DNA of 52,682 nucleotides, taken from Candidatus Roizmanbacteria bacterium RIFCSPHIGHO2_02_FULL_37_13b. GTDB lineage: Bacteria > Patescibacteriota > Microgenomatia > UBA1406 > HO2-37-13b. Below, piece after piece: positions 32,188 through 41,835 of the stretch (the stretch's first letter is position 1; each line of letters opens with the position of its first letter). Position numbers and translations under genes: made by a program. The stretch lies in NCBI GenBank assembly GCA_001789395.1, contig MFZK01000017.1, positions 1 through 52,682 of the forward strand, in the 5' to 3' direction. The notes below the pieces were generated by a model that was given only the letters and a program-made list of their open reading frames with translations, ran no database searches and had not been told where the DNA came from.

Positions 32188-33393
32188 TTAGGATATATCT
32201 GTTTTAATTAGGCTTTGAGGACTGACGACCGAGCTTGGTGCGATTTTAACCCCGGGCATAATGCTACTATTGACACCGATTTTAACATTGGAGCCTATTA
32301 CGGCACCAAATTTGCTTCGTCCGGTAGATATGTATTCCCCTCGAACACGTGATGATATCAACTGTTCATCAAAGCGGTAATTAGCTATTACAGCATCCGC
32401 ACCCATTAAAATATTATTCTCCAAGACTGAATCACCGACATAATTACGGTGTAGATAAACGTGATTACCTAAATAGGAACGTGTTACTTCTGAATAACCT
32501 CCGATTAAACTGTCACGGCCGATATTACTTTCTCTGATCATACTGTATGACCCAATAATGGTATTTTTACCGATATAACAAGGACCCACAATGGTGGCAA
32601 ACGGATGAACAACAACACCTTCATCAAAATACACGCGTCCCTGGATTTCAGCGCTACCGGCTATCTTTACACTATTTTTTTTTGTATCTTTAATTTTTGA
32701 TAAGAAAAATTGCATGGCTGCTATGACATCCCATGGATATTTTATCGCTATCCAATCCTCTGAATAATCTTCGTATGTTATTTTTTTACCTAATTTGATA
32801 TATTTTGATATTGATTGTTCATATTGATCGTCTTTTATAGGTTGTGTGCTTTCTAGTATTTGAATAAACTCACTTATGTCTCTATAACCATCAACTACTA
32901 ATTTTATCCTTTCTGACGGCACATGATTTTTTTCCGGCTTTTCAATTATTTCCGTAACATTATCATCTTGACAAATGACATATCCACCAGGAAAGTAATC
33001 TGAAACGATTCTTGTTGTTATTACGCCATCGCAATCGGATAATTCCAATTTCCGGCTTAGTATTGACACAATATTTTGGTTAAAAATATCATTTGCATTG
33101 ATTATCAACGTCTTACCGTGAAGATATTTTTTTGCTGATAATATTGCCTCCCCCTGCCCATTTCCTACCTGTTCTACAAGCTTTACCTGAATATCAGTAC
33201 CATTAACAATTTGTTCAATTACAGATTTATTGCTTTTGTTTGTCACGATGATAATTTGTTGCGCAATTTTTTGAAAAGTAGAGAGCTGATATTCTAATAA
33301 GGTCAATCCAAGATAAGGCGTTAAATTTTTATCAGTTAGAGGCCAAAATCTCGTACTTGATCCTCCGCTTAAGATTAATAATGAATTAAACAT
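32188..33393 (-). CDS. GlmU-like sugar-1-phosphate nucleotidyltransferase with left-handed beta-helix
   Basis: 401 residues. The N-terminal nucleotidyltransferase domain starts LLILSGGSSTRFWPLTDKN (a variant of the G-x-G-T-R-x-x-P signature) and contains NANDIFNQNI and EKPEKN. The C-terminal half (about 245-395) is a hexapeptide left-handed beta-helix (GRVYFDEGVVVHPFATIVGPCYIGKN...). This layout is that of GlmU or ADP/GDP-sugar pyrophosphorylases. Acetyl-CoA site residues of GlmU cannot be confirmed, so the activity on GlcN-1-P is uncertain. Placed between murA and the mannosyltransferase, it could provide UDP-GlcNAc for MurA or an NDP-sugar for glycosylation. Confidence 0.72.
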   Translation of the reverse strand: MFNSLLILSGGSSTRFWPLTDKNLTPYLGLTLLEYQLSTFQKIAQQIIIVTNKSNKSVIEQIVNGTDIQVKLVEQVGNGQGEAILSAKKYLHGKTLIINANDIFNQNIVSILSRKLELSDCDGVITTRIVSDYFPGGYVICQDDNVTEIIEKPEKNHVPSERIKLVVDGYRDISEFIQILESTQPIKDDQYEQSISKYIKLGKKITYEDYSEDWIAIKYPWDVIAAMQFFLSKIKDTKKNSVKIAGSAEIQGRVYFDEGVVVHPFATIVGPCYIGKNTIIGSYSMIRESNIGRDSLIGGYSEVTRSYLGNHVYLHRNYVGDSVLENNILMGADAVIANYRFDEQLISSRVRGEYISTGRSKFGAVIGSNVKIGVNSSIMPGVKIAPSSVVSPQSLIKTDIS

Positions 33394-33410
33394 TTTCTTG
33401 AATTATTTAA

Positions 33411-34742
33411 TTAAACTTTTTTTATTGTAGCACCAAGAGTTAAAAGTTTTTTGTCAATTTTTTCATAACCTCGATCGATAACAGAAGCACCATTAATGAT
33501 TGTTTCCCCTTGTGTACATGCAGCGGCTATCAGCAAACTTGCTCCGGCTCTGAGATCACTCACCGTTAGAACACCACCATGAAGGGTTGATCCTCCTTCT
33601 ATCCGTATTGCTTGTGGTTCACATTCCTTATTTCGATCGTTTATATTAAACTGATAAATTTTATTTGAATTTCTAACCTTAGGTTCATAAAAATCAATTC
33701 GTGCGCCTAATTTTTTTAATTCCGATACATACCCAAATCTATTTTCAAATACAGTTTCATGAATTGTAGATATTCCTTTTGCCTGCGTCATCAAGACTGC
33801 CCAAGGCCCTTGCCAATCCGTCATAAATCCCGGATGTGGTCGAGTGGTAATATTAGAGCTCAATAATCTTCTTTTATAAAAGAAACGAATACCGCCACGA
33901 ACCTCCTCAACGCCTCCACCCGCTTCTTCAAGTCTTTTTACAAAAGATCTAATGGCTTGTTTTGATATACCTTTAACACAAACATCGCCTTTTGTTGCAA
34001 TGGCAAAAGCAGCAAAAGTTGGCGCTTCATTTCGATCATTAGATATAGTAAAAACGTTTCCCGGAATTAATTTGTCCACACCCACAATATTAAAACAACC
34101 GTTTTTTCCTGTAATTTTAGCGCCTGATTGATTTAAAAAATTGACTAAATCATCAATTTCTGGTTCACAGGCTGCATTGTCTATACGGCTAGAACCGTCA
34201 GCAATTGCTGCAAACATCAATGCCAACTCTGTTCCGGTGTGGGTCGGTTTTGAAAATTTATAATGAGTAGATTGAGGTTTTTTTGATTTTAACGATGTGT
34301 GATAATATCCCGACGACGAATCATATATTACCTTAACACCGAAGGCTTTCATCATTTCTATCTGCCTATCTATTGGACGAGCGCCTAGTCGACAACCTCC
34401 AGGATTTGGAATTGAAGCCTTGCCAAAACGATATAGAAGAGGTGCAAAAAGCATAAAAGAGACTCTTATTTTTGATGCGGACAACATGTCAATTTTTTTT
34501 TCAAGAAAACCTTTAGAATCAATAGTTAAATTATGTCCATCACGTCTTAACTTTATGCCTAATGACGTCGTAAGCTCTATGAGTTCAGCAACATCTCTGA
34601 TGTATGGAATATTTCCGAGAATGACTTCACCATCGAGCAATAATGAAGCAATGATTACTTTTAAAGCAACGTTTTTAGCTCCTGATAATTGCACTTCACC
34701 ACTATATGGCTTTCCTCCAGTGATAATATAAGCATCTTTCAT
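33411..34742 (-). CDS. murA: UDP-GlcNAc enolpyruvyltransferase MurA
   Basis: 443 residues, EPSP-synthase fold. The catalytic cysteine is C117 in GGCRLGARPID, so the enzyme should be fosfomycin-sensitive in principle. KNVALKVI near residue 23 holds the conserved Lys and Asn, and TDWQGPWAVLMTQA and RAGASLLIAA are typical. It starts the peptidoglycan pathway by transferring enolpyruvate from PEP to UDP-GlcNAc. The start lies 3 nt after the murB stop, so the two first committed steps are adjacent and coupled. Confidence 0.96.
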   Translation of the reverse strand: MKDAYIITGGKPYSGEVQLSGAKNVALKVIIASLLLDGEVILGNIPYIRDVAELIELTTSLGIKLRRDGHNLTIDSKGFLEKKIDMLSASKIRVSFMLFAPLLYRFGKASIPNPGGCRLGARPIDRQIEMMKAFGVKVIYDSSSGYYHTSLKSKKPQSTHYKFSKPTHTGTELALMFAAIADGSSRIDNAACEPEIDDLVNFLNQSGAKITGKNGCFNIVGVDKLIPGNVFTISNDRNEAPTFAAFAIATKGDVCVKGISKQAIRSFVKRLEEAGGGVEEVRGGIRFFYKRRLLSSNITTRPHPGFMTDWQGPWAVLMTQAKGISTIHETVFENRFGYVSELKKLGARIDFYEPKVRNSNKIYQFNINDRNKECEPQAIRIEGGSTLHGGVLTVSDLRAGASLLIAAACTQGETIINGASVIDRGYEKIDKKLLTLGATIKKV

Positions 34743-34745
34743 AAT

Positions 34746-35675
34746 TTAGATAAAGACAACTTCTTCCTGTAGCTTAATATTATGTTTTTGATAAACTTCA
34801 CGTTTAATGTGAGATATCAGCTTCTTAATATCGTCACTTGATGCATGATTAAAATTGATAATAAAATTTGCATGTTTGTCAGATACCCTAGCTCCACCAA
34901 TCCTAAATCCTTTTAATCCGGACTTGTCAATTAACTCTCCTGCCGATCTACCATCTGCATTTCTAAAAAAACAACCTGAAGAAAAAACACCAAATGGTTG
35001 TGTTTGTTTTCGATACAAAAAAGCTTTTTTACCTTGCTCGATAACGGCTTGAGGTTTTGCCTTTTTAAGACGAAATTGTGCCCATATTACTATTTCTTTG
35101 GTCTTTTGTAAGATGCTCTGATCATAACCAAATTGAAAATAATCACGATTAACAATTTTGATCTCACCACTGGGATTAATTAATTTGGCGCTCGTGAGAG
35201 TATCACCAACATAAGACACTGGATTAGTCCACTTTGAATTCATAAAAAGCGCGCCTCCGACTGTACCTGGTAATCCTAAATGAAATTCAAGACCAGTCAA
35301 CCCGTCTTCTGCCGTCTCTTTCGCCAGTCGTGTCATTGAGTATCCTGAGGAGACCTTAAGATACACAACTTTGTCCTCTTCGCATACGATAGTCTTATAA
35401 ATATTTCTATTAATGACCACTAGGCCTTTTATACCTGCATCAGAAATTATCACATTTGATGTACCTCCAAGAATAGTGATGGGTAACTTTAATTTTGCGC
35501 TCGATTTAACTGCATGCACTAAATCATCATCCGATAAAGCCTCGAAAAAAAATTGCGCCGGTCCACCAATTTTAAATGTAGTAAATGGAGCTAACAATAT
35601 GTTGTTACGAACGCGCTCTTTTCCAAGAATTTTTTCCAATTGTTTATGTACATCTTTTGATATAGTTTGTATCAT
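34746..35675 (-). CDS. murB: UDP-N-acetylenolpyruvoylglucosamine reductase MurB
   Basis: 309 residues, FAD-binding PCMH fold (TTFKIGGPAQFFFEA, LGGTSNVIISD at 69-79, GLEFHLGLPGTVGGALFMNS). The C-terminal domain contains SSGCFFRN, where Cys stands at the place of the catalytic proton-donor Ser of E. coli MurB (GSFFKN); Cys at this position is seen in some MurB proteins. The terminal acidic residues (KLQEEVVFI) supply the conserved Glu. It reduces the MurA product to UDP-MurNAc. The gap to murC upstream is 42 nt and holds a small hairpin. Confidence 0.95.
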   Translation of the reverse strand: MIQTISKDVHKQLEKILGKERVRNNILLAPFTTFKIGGPAQFFFEALSDDDLVHAVKSSAKLKLPITILGGTSNVIISDAGIKGLVVINRNIYKTIVCEEDKVVYLKVSSGYSMTRLAKETAEDGLTGLEFHLGLPGTVGGALFMNSKWTNPVSYVGDTLTSAKLINPSGEIKIVNRDYFQFGYDQSILQKTKEIVIWAQFRLKKAKPQAVIEQGKKAFLYRKQTQPFGVFSSGCFFRNADGRSAGELIDKSGLKGFRIGGARVSDKHANFIINFNHASSDDIKKLISHIKREVYQKHNIKLQEEVVFI

Positions 35676-35699
35676 ATTGCAATAGATGTTATATGATTT

Positions 35700-35716
35700 A
35701 CCAAGTTTGACTTGGT
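35700..35716. other. Hairpin between murC and murB
   Basis: ACCAAGT-TTG-ACTTGGT, a perfect 7-bp stem in the 42-nt murC-murB gap. There is no T-run on either strand, so an mRNA processing or stability element is more likely than a terminator. Confidence 0.45.
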
Positions 35717-35717
35717 T

Positions 35718-37067
35718 TCACATTACGTCATTCATGGCTCTAATTATATCAGAATGAGCTTGATATATCGACCCAGCACCCATAGTTACGATCACATCAC
35801 CCCGTTTTAAAATTGTCTTGAGTTTGATACTCAGGTCGTCTATAGGACAGAAACTTATGTTCTTGAATCCTTGATTTCGTGCTTCTTCAACTAGTTGTGG
35901 ACTAGAAATTGAAAAATTCTTTGCTGCTTCACGTTTAGAGGAATAAATCTCAGTTACTATTGATATATCCGCCTTAGCTAATGCATTAATAAAACCAGAC
36001 TTAAATGTTTGGGTTCGAGAGTAGGTATGAGGCTGAAAAATAACCAGAAGCCGTCTAGTTGGATATTGAGCTCTAGCGGCTTCTATTGTGGCGACTATTT
36101 CCATTGGATGATGTGCATAATCGTCGTATAATATCGATCCAAAGTTTTCATATATTTTTTCAAAGCGCCGTGAGGAACCTCTAAACTCAGTTATGGCTTT
36201 TTTTACCTGAGATTCATCTTCACCCATAGATCGAAATAATGCCAAAACCGCTGCCGCATTAAGTCGATTATGCTTCCCAGAAATATTAAGGGATAAATTT
36301 TGCGCGTCGTCTAGATCGTAAGTATGAATTTCAGGTATCAATAGTTGGCCGGCGATTTTTTGTAGCAGAACATCGTTTTTATAATAAATAAGCTTGCAAG
36401 TTTTTGTTGTTAATTTTTCGAGAAAATTAGTAAAAGCATCATTGACCTCGTCAAGACTTTTATAAACATCGGGGTGATCAAAATCAATGTTTGTACATAT
36501 AATAATATCGGGGTTTTGATACATAAACCGTGGAGTATTATCTATTCCAGGCGATGCAACATATTCATCTGCTTCAGAGACAAAATAATCGAAACCAGAA
36601 AATCCACCTGCATCAAATCCTGAAAATGAGGAAACACCAACATGGTAACCAAATTTTTTACCCAGTTTTGCAAAGACGAAAGCGATCATTGCGGAAACTG
36701 TCGTTTTGCCGTGACTACCACATACAGATATCTTTACTTTGAATAGATTCATAACTTGCCCCAGGGCTTGAGCATGAGTCATGACGACAATATTACGCTC
36801 CATCGCTTTTTGTACTTCGATATTTGAGAGACCACCATGTGCAGCCGTTGTAATTACCAGATCAATATCATCATTAATATTTTGCTCTTTAAATCCGAGA
36901 CTAATGGAAATATTATTTTTCTTTAACACCTCATCGGTCTTGTATTCATCTCCCAAGTCTGATCCCCAAACATTTTTGTTCATTTTCTTCAATATCAAAG
37001 CCAAAGCCGTCATGCCCACACCTTTTATCCCAACCATATAGATGTTTTGAGTTTTTTGTATGTCCAT
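35718..37067 (-). CDS. murC: UDP-MurNAc-L-alanine ligase MurC
   Basis: 449 residues. The N-terminal Rossmann motif is MVGIKGVGMTALA, the ATP loop is CGSHGKTT (116-123), and VSEADEYVASP, NIDFDHPD, DDYAHHPMEI and FQPHTYSRT are the classical MurC/Mur ligase sites. It adds L-Ala to UDP-MurNAc. All catalytic sites look intact. A TATACT lies 12 nt before the ATG, so a very short leader is possible. It follows pgeF by 53 nt. Confidence 0.96.
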   Translation of the reverse strand: MDIQKTQNIYMVGIKGVGMTALALILKKMNKNVWGSDLGDEYKTDEVLKKNNISISLGFKEQNINDDIDLVITTAAHGGLSNIEVQKAMERNIVVMTHAQALGQVMNLFKVKISVCGSHGKTTVSAMIAFVFAKLGKKFGYHVGVSSFSGFDAGGFSGFDYFVSEADEYVASPGIDNTPRFMYQNPDIIICTNIDFDHPDVYKSLDEVNDAFTNFLEKLTTKTCKLIYYKNDVLLQKIAGQLLIPEIHTYDLDDAQNLSLNISGKHNRLNAAAVLALFRSMGEDESQVKKAITEFRGSSRRFEKIYENFGSILYDDYAHHPMEIVATIEAARAQYPTRRLLVIFQPHTYSRTQTFKSGFINALAKADISIVTEIYSSKREAAKNFSISSPQLVEEARNQGFKNISFCPIDDLSIKLKTILKRGDVIVTMGAGSIYQAHSDIIRAMNDVM

Positions 37068-37079
37068 AGAGTAAAAATA

Positions 37080-37085
37080 AGTATA
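37080..37085 (-). promoter_or_regulatory. murC -10-like element
   Basis: TATACT on the minus strand, 12 nt before the ATG, which would give a leader of about 5 nt. No good -35. Confidence 0.35.
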
Positions 37086-37120
37086 CGAAAAGCGACTTCA
37101 AAGATAAAGTAAAGGAAAAT

Positions 37121-37804
37121 TTAACTAAACACCACAAAATTTGTCATCTCTTTTTTTATCGGTAACCCATCTCGTCTAAAGGAATAAAAATGTTTTTCAT
37201 GACATTTAGTGCAAAACGGAAAAAAGTCAATCTGTTCTTTGTTTAAGCCCATTTCAATAAGTTGTAGATAATTAAGGTAGCTAAGGTTCAAAAATGGTTT
37301 ATCTAGATGGATATCGAATACGGATTGAGGATATGAAGCGAATTCTACTTTAAAAATCTTCAATCTCTCTTCATCAATGTTGTAACAACAGCTCCCAATT
37401 GATGGACCGATCGCTACTCTTAGATCTTTGATCATAGAATTAAGATTTAAGAATTGGCGAATCATTTTTTGGGTAAGCCTAAGTTGAGTTCCCTTCCACC
37501 CTTGATGAGAAATACCAATAATTTTCTTCTTTTTATCTGCATATATTATCGGGACACAATCGGCTGTTTGTACTGTAATAACAACGTGTTTATCATTAGT
37601 ATACATACCATCACCCTCTTCTTGCTTATTTAAATAATTAAAACATACAATCTTATCGGAGTGAATTTGCTTTAACTGAAAAATTCTACGATCTCGTCCG
37701 ACTATTTGTTTTAATTTAGTTTTTTTTGTCCCAAAACCCGAAAAAAAATCGTTGTCATTAATCTTTGTTGAAAAATATATACCTATTTTTTTATCGTAGA
37801 TCAT
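37121..37804 (-). CDS. pgeF: PgeF/YfiH-family protein (laccase domain, peptidoglycan editing factor)
   Basis: About 227 residues. The family pattern is LKQIHSDKI, then TADCVPIIYAD, GISHQGWKGTQ, and AIGPSIGSCCYNI, which include the His/Cys zinc ligands. PgeF in E. coli prevents L-Ser from replacing L-Ala in muropeptides; other members act on purine nucleosides. Position between murE and murC supports a wall-precursor editing role. Three possible ATGs (37813, 37807, 37804) lie in the overlap with the murE 3' end. I give the innermost one, but the choice is not certain. Confidence 0.88.
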   Translation of the reverse strand: MIYDKKIGIYFSTKINDNDFFSGFGTKKTKLKQIVGRDRRIFQLKQIHSDKIVCFNYLNKQEEGDGMYTNDKHVVITVQTADCVPIIYADKKKKIIGISHQGWKGTQLRLTQKMIRQFLNLNSMIKDLRVAIGPSIGSCCYNIDEERLKIFKVEFASYPQSVFDIHLDKPFLNLSYLNYLQLIEMGLNKEQIDFFPFCTKCHEKHFYSFRRDGLPIKKEMTNFVVFS

Positions 37805-39017
37805 CATGATCAATACTATTAGAGTGCAATTTATGTAGAGCCTGTTCTACAGCATTAAATTCATCCCATGGATATTCTTTTTCACCTCGGGCAAGACTTT
37901 TTTCGTGACTTTTACCTGTGGTAATAACTACATCATCTTTTTTAGCCGTTTTTATCGCTAAAGAAATAGCATCTTCTCGATTATGAACTATACAATATGT
38001 TTTGTTTGGCTGATTTGAAAAGTCATTTACATTGTCTTTAAGGAATCCTCTTAACTCAAGACCACTACCAATTTCTACACAAATTTTATCAACATCCTCT
38101 GTTCGATAATCCTCCTCAGTCAATATAACAAGATCGGCAAATCGACCACTGGCCAGCCCCATCGCTTGTCTTTTCTTAAAATCGCGTAGTCCCGCAGATC
38201 CAAAAACATGGATAATTCTACCTTTTGGCTCATATTCATGTTTTACAGCTGCTAAAACGTTAAAAATCGCATTTGGAGTATGAGCAAAATCTATAATGAC
38301 TTTAAAGTCTTTATCATATACAACATCCATCCTTCCTTGTGGTAACTTGAAATTATTTATAGCACTGACAATTAGTCGCTCCTCAAGTCCTAGCTCTCGA
38401 CATGCCGCAAATGCAGCCAGAATATTTTGCTTATTATACTGACCGGTGATTTGAGAAGACAGAGAAGATTTCCAAATATAGTCACCGTCTCCTGATAAAC
38501 AATATTTAATAAGTTCTCGTCCCTCCATCAACTTCTTAATTGATGAGTATGAATCATCATCACGATTTATAATCTTATGATGTGATACTTGTAATAATTT
38601 AACTTTGGCAGATACGTATTCATTATAAGTTCTGTGATAATCAAGATGTTCGCGGGTGATATTGGTAACTATCCCCACCTCATATTTAATTCCCCAGACT
38701 CGATTTTGATCTAATGCATGCGACGTTGTCTCTAGAACCACATACTCTATACCTTGATCAACTGCAGCTTTTAGAAATTTTTGTGTCTCCCATGCGCGTG
38801 GTGTTGTCGTATGTAATCCTGGCGCCGAGATACTTGAAATCATCGTCGCTTTTTTACCGGCTTGAGTCAATATGTGATGAATCAGATGAGTAGTTGTCGT
38901 TTTTCCATCAGTTCCGGTGACACCAATAATTTTTAAGGATCGACTCGGGAACCCGAAACAAATATTAGCTACAACTGCTTCAAAAAGATGGAAATAATTT
39001 TTTATTTGTTGTCTCAT
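37791..39017 (-). CDS. murE: MurE-like UDP-MurNAc-tripeptide ligase, short N-terminus, no DNPR motif
   Basis: 408 residues. The ATP loop GVTGTDGKTTT is at about 32-42, roughly 75 residues earlier than in E. coli MurE, so most of the N-terminal UDP-binding domain is missing. ETTSHALDQNR, NITREHLDYH, DFAHTPNAI and TTGKSHEKS are typical of MurE. The meso-diaminopimelate-selecting DNPR motif is replaced by EDYR in LTEEDYRTED, so the third amino acid is probably not bound in the standard way; Lys, Orn or another residue is possible. It lies between the PBP gene and pgeF. MurF is not found nearby. Confidence 0.85.
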   Translation of the reverse strand: MRQQIKNYFHLFEAVVANICFGFPSRSLKIIGVTGTDGKTTTTHLIHHILTQAGKKATMISSISAPGLHTTTPRAWETQKFLKAAVDQGIEYVVLETTSHALDQNRVWGIKYEVGIVTNITREHLDYHRTYNEYVSAKVKLLQVSHHKIINRDDDSYSSIKKLMEGRELIKYCLSGDGDYIWKSSLSSQITGQYNKQNILAAFAACRELGLEERLIVSAINNFKLPQGRMDVVYDKDFKVIIDFAHTPNAIFNVLAAVKHEYEPKGRIIHVFGSAGLRDFKKRQAMGLASGRFADLVILTEEDYRTEDVDKICVEIGSGLELRGFLKDNVNDFSNQPNKTYCIVHNREDAISLAIKTAKKDDVVITTGKSHEKSLARGEKEYPWDEFNAVEQALHKLHSNSIDHDDLR

Positions 39018-39056
39018 AAATTCTTGTATTTCTAACTATATATTTTGATACGTATC

Positions 39057-40712
39057 TTACTCTGGTGCGATGTTATAGTATAACAAAAGCTCATTTAAAA
39101 TCTCAAAAAAAACCGGCGCTGCTGTTTCTGAACCCCATGGTGAAGTTTGGGGTTCACGATATACAACTAGAATTATTAATTGGGGGTCTTCAACAGGAGT
39201 AAATCCAACAAATGAAGCAATAGTTTTTGAAGGATCATAATGTCCAGCGATTGCAACTTGAGCAGTTCCAGTTTTACCACCGATTTTATAACCTGCTGGA
39301 CGTTTCCATTTTACTTCTGCATTTTCAACTGTCTTTTGTAACATGTTCTTAATTACAATTGATGTTCGCCTACTTATCACCCTATCTACAATTGCAGGTT
39401 GAGTCGTTTTTGTTATTTTACCTTTCATTTTTGATACAACATACGGTCTCATTAAATTGCCTCCATTTATCAAAGCGGCAAATGAAGTAATCATTCTTAT
39501 TGGAGTAACAGCCAAACCTTGTCCAAAAGTCGCAGTCGCATAATCGACGTCATACCATTGAGATTTTGGTTTGAGAATTCCCGAGATCTCTCCTTGAAGA
39601 TCAATTCCTGTCTTTTTTTCAACGCCAAATTTATCTAAATAATCTATTAACTTTTCATTCCCTAGTCTACTTCCGATAAAAACCATCCCTACATTGGATG
39701 ATTTTTCTAGTATTCTCGTCATAGAAATTTCTCCCTCATATTTATTGTCCCAAGTTTGAATTTCATACCCGCCAACATTGATAGAGCCCGTTTCGTTATA
39801 AACATCTGTGGGTTTAATGGACTCACTATTCAATGCCGAAGCCATAATTATAGGTTTCCAGATTGATCCAGGTTCATAAAGCGAAGATACAGCTGGATTT
39901 TTATATATTTCTTCACTTGAAGATTGATAATTTGTAGGATCATAATCAGGTAAACATGACATCGCGATAATTTCCATAGTTTTTGGATTTGCAACTATAG
40001 CACAACCTCCCTTAGCTTTATAGCGATTAAGTCCTGCTAATAAATTTTTCTTGACGATATATTGAACATTTTTATCAAGAGTCAGTATCAAATCACGTCC
40101 ATTCTCTCCTCGCAGTAAATTTTGAACACCGACTAGAATCGGATTGCCAAGTAAGTCTCTCTCTGTCTTAACAATACCAGGTAGTCCAGCCAAATCTTTT
40201 TCATAAAAACCTTCTATACCAAAATAACCAACATTGTCTCCTACATCATTCTTACCCACAAATCCCATGATATGAGCGCTTAAGGAGCTTTCTGGATAAA
40301 ATACCCTTTGTCTTTCCTCAAACCCCAACCCAACAATTTTTTCACTCTCTATCTTTTTTTTTTGTTCTTGCGAAATACCGTCTCCGATAGCTATCCACGA
40401 CTTATCAGTGTTTAGTTTTGCCGAAATAGTTGTTTCTCCGATTTGTGTAATTGAATCGATTTTTTTTACAATTGACTCTTTGTCAATGATTTTTTTGGGC
40501 TCAGCAAAGAGCAAGTAGGTTATTTCATTAAACGCAAGAGGTCGAGACGAATGATCAAATATGGCACCTCGAAAAGGCTGAATTTTTTGCGTTTTTAAAT
40601 ATATATTGCCAGTGTATTTATCTGAAAAGACAACTTGAATTATAAATAATTTAATAATGACAGCTAATAGAAGTAGAAAATAAGCAGCAAGTATTATTCT
40701 TAACCTAGTCAT
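39057..40712 (-). CDS. ftsI: Class B penicillin-binding protein (FtsI/PBP2-type transpeptidase)
   Basis: 551 residues with one N-terminal membrane helix (about 5-28). A pedestal domain starts at PFRGAIFDHSSRPLA. The transpeptidase domain has SIWK (S283-K286), SSN (338-340) and KTGTAQ (480-485), all intact. It cross-links septal peptidoglycan with the SEDS partner FtsW. Its start overlaps the ftsL end by 8 nt, the standard rsmH-ftsL-ftsI order. No PASTA domains are present. Confidence 0.93.
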   Translation of the reverse strand: MTRLRIILAAYFLLLLAVIIKLFIIQVVFSDKYTGNIYLKTQKIQPFRGAIFDHSSRPLAFNEITYLLFAEPKKIIDKESIVKKIDSITQIGETTISAKLNTDKSWIAIGDGISQEQKKKIESEKIVGLGFEERQRVFYPESSLSAHIMGFVGKNDVGDNVGYFGIEGFYEKDLAGLPGIVKTERDLLGNPILVGVQNLLRGENGRDLILTLDKNVQYIVKKNLLAGLNRYKAKGGCAIVANPKTMEIIAMSCLPDYDPTNYQSSSEEIYKNPAVSSLYEPGSIWKPIIMASALNSESIKPTDVYNETGSINVGGYEIQTWDNKYEGEISMTRILEKSSNVGMVFIGSRLGNEKLIDYLDKFGVEKKTGIDLQGEISGILKPKSQWYDVDYATATFGQGLAVTPIRMITSFAALINGGNLMRPYVVSKMKGKITKTTQPAIVDRVISRRTSIVIKNMLQKTVENAEVKWKRPAGYKIGGKTGTAQVAIAGHYDPSKTIASFVGFTPVEDPQLIILVVYREPQTSPWGSETAAPVFFEILNELLLYYNIAPE

Positions 40713-40989
40713 GATCTAGTATAAAAGCATAATGAAGCTGTTTTAGATATACTGGGTTACTAATCTTCGAAAACCCATATTTCACGGCAAGTTTGGTAAG
40801 ATTTTCAAGTGAATAATTATTCGCTAATTGTTTTTCAAGTGAAATATTTTCAATACGCAGTTGTTTAGTATCTTTTTCCAACTTTAACATTTGATCACTT
40901 AAAACAGTAGTCTTTGTATAGAGGAACATATTGATAACTAATAGAATTAGCAAACAACCCGATAATATTTTATTTAGAGATATTTTCAT
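40705..40989 (-). CDS. ftsL: FtsL-like bitopic division protein
   Basis: 94 residues: a short N-terminus, one membrane helix (about 8-26), and a heptad-like coiled coil (MLKLEKDTKQLRIENISLEK to NYSLENLTKLAVKYG). Sequence identity in FtsL is always low, so the call rests on size, topology and position between rsmH and the PBP gene. It should pair with an FtsB/DivIC-like partner, which is not seen here. The ATG overlaps the rsmH stop (ATGA). Confidence 0.75.
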   Translation of the reverse strand: MKISLNKILSGCLLILLVINMFLYTKTTVLSDQMLKLEKDTKQLRIENISLEKQLANNYSLENLTKLAVKYGFSKISNPVYLKQLHYAFILDHD

Positions 40990-41825
40990 GATGTTGCCTT
41001 TGATACAACTCTTAGCAATGCTGTTTTTTCAAATCTATTATTACTTCTCGATCTAATTGGTCTCTGTGTTTTGAGTTCTGTTTTTTTCTTAAATATATCT
41101 TTGACAAACCGATCTTCAGTCTGATTAAAAGAAATAATTAACAATCTACCACTCGGCTTTAAAACATTAAGCGCTCCATCAATACCTTTCTCGATATTTG
41201 TTAACTCATCATTTACTCTCATTCGTAGTGCTTGAAAAATTCTTCTTAGGACGCTTTCACGCTTAGATCTCAAACTTAAACCACTAATAAGGTCGGTTAA
41301 ATCAACCACTTTATCAAATTTTTTCATATGACGGGCGCGAGAAATAGCCTCAGCAATTGGCCCAGAATCGATCTCCTGAGAATTCCTGCTAAATATCTCA
41401 TATAATTCATGCACGGACGAACTGTTAATAATATCCGCTGCCGTAGTCGTTAATTTCTGATTGATTCGCATGTCTAAAGGCTCTTCAAGTGCTAAATATG
41501 AGAAGCCTTTACCCGCGTTTCTTATCTGGTTCATTGATATCCCCAGATCAAACAAAATTCCATCAACCGGAAAAAAGTCATTTTCTCTTGCAATTCTTTC
41601 AATGTCTTTAAAATTACCATTGACCAATTTCAAATCTCCAATTTGGAACTTTGAACTTTGAACTTTGAACTGTTCAAGATCCCATTCAATTGCCAAAACC
41701 TTTCCTCCTCTTTTAATAATTTCGCGACTATGTCCGCCTTCTCCATAAGTCGCATCAATATATTTATCCTTATTTATAATTTTCAATGCATCAATTACTT
41801 GTTCTAACAATACCGGTGTATGCAT
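40986..41825 (-). CDS. rsmH: 16S rRNA m4C1402 methyltransferase RsmH (MraW)
   Basis: 279 residues. HTPVLLEQVIDAL and DATYGEGGHSREII form the SAM-binding start, DGILFDLGISMNQI and GFSYLALEEPLDMRINQ are the RsmH signature, and the C-terminus is RSNNRFEKTALLRV. It methylates the decoding-site cytosine of 16S rRNA. A short Gln/Lys/Ser insert (QFKVQSSKFQ) directly after the first SAM motif is encoded by the heptamer repeat 41643-41670. It follows mraZ by 17 nt and is coupled to ftsL. Confidence 0.95.
   Translation of the reverse strand: MHTPVLLEQVIDALKIINKDKYIDATYGEGGHSREIIKRGGKVLAIEWDLEQFKVQSSKFQIGDLKLVNGNFKDIERIARENDFFPVDGILFDLGISMNQIRNAGKGFSYLALEEPLDMRINQKLTTTAADIINSSSVHELYEIFSRNSQEIDSGPIAEAISRARHMKKFDKVVDLTDLISGLSLRSKRESVLRRIFQALRMRVNDELTNIEKGIDGALNVLKPSGRLLIISFNQTEDRFVKDIFKKKTELKTQRPIRSRSNNRFEKTALLRVVSKATS
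41643..41670. repeat. Heptamer tandem repeat inside rsmH
   Basis: Plus-strand units TTGGAAC, TTTGAAC, TTTGAAC, TTTGAAC. The minus strand encodes FKVQSSKFQ, in frame, in a surface loop of RsmH. Confidence 0.88.
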
Positions 41826-41835
41826 AAAATAGTTT

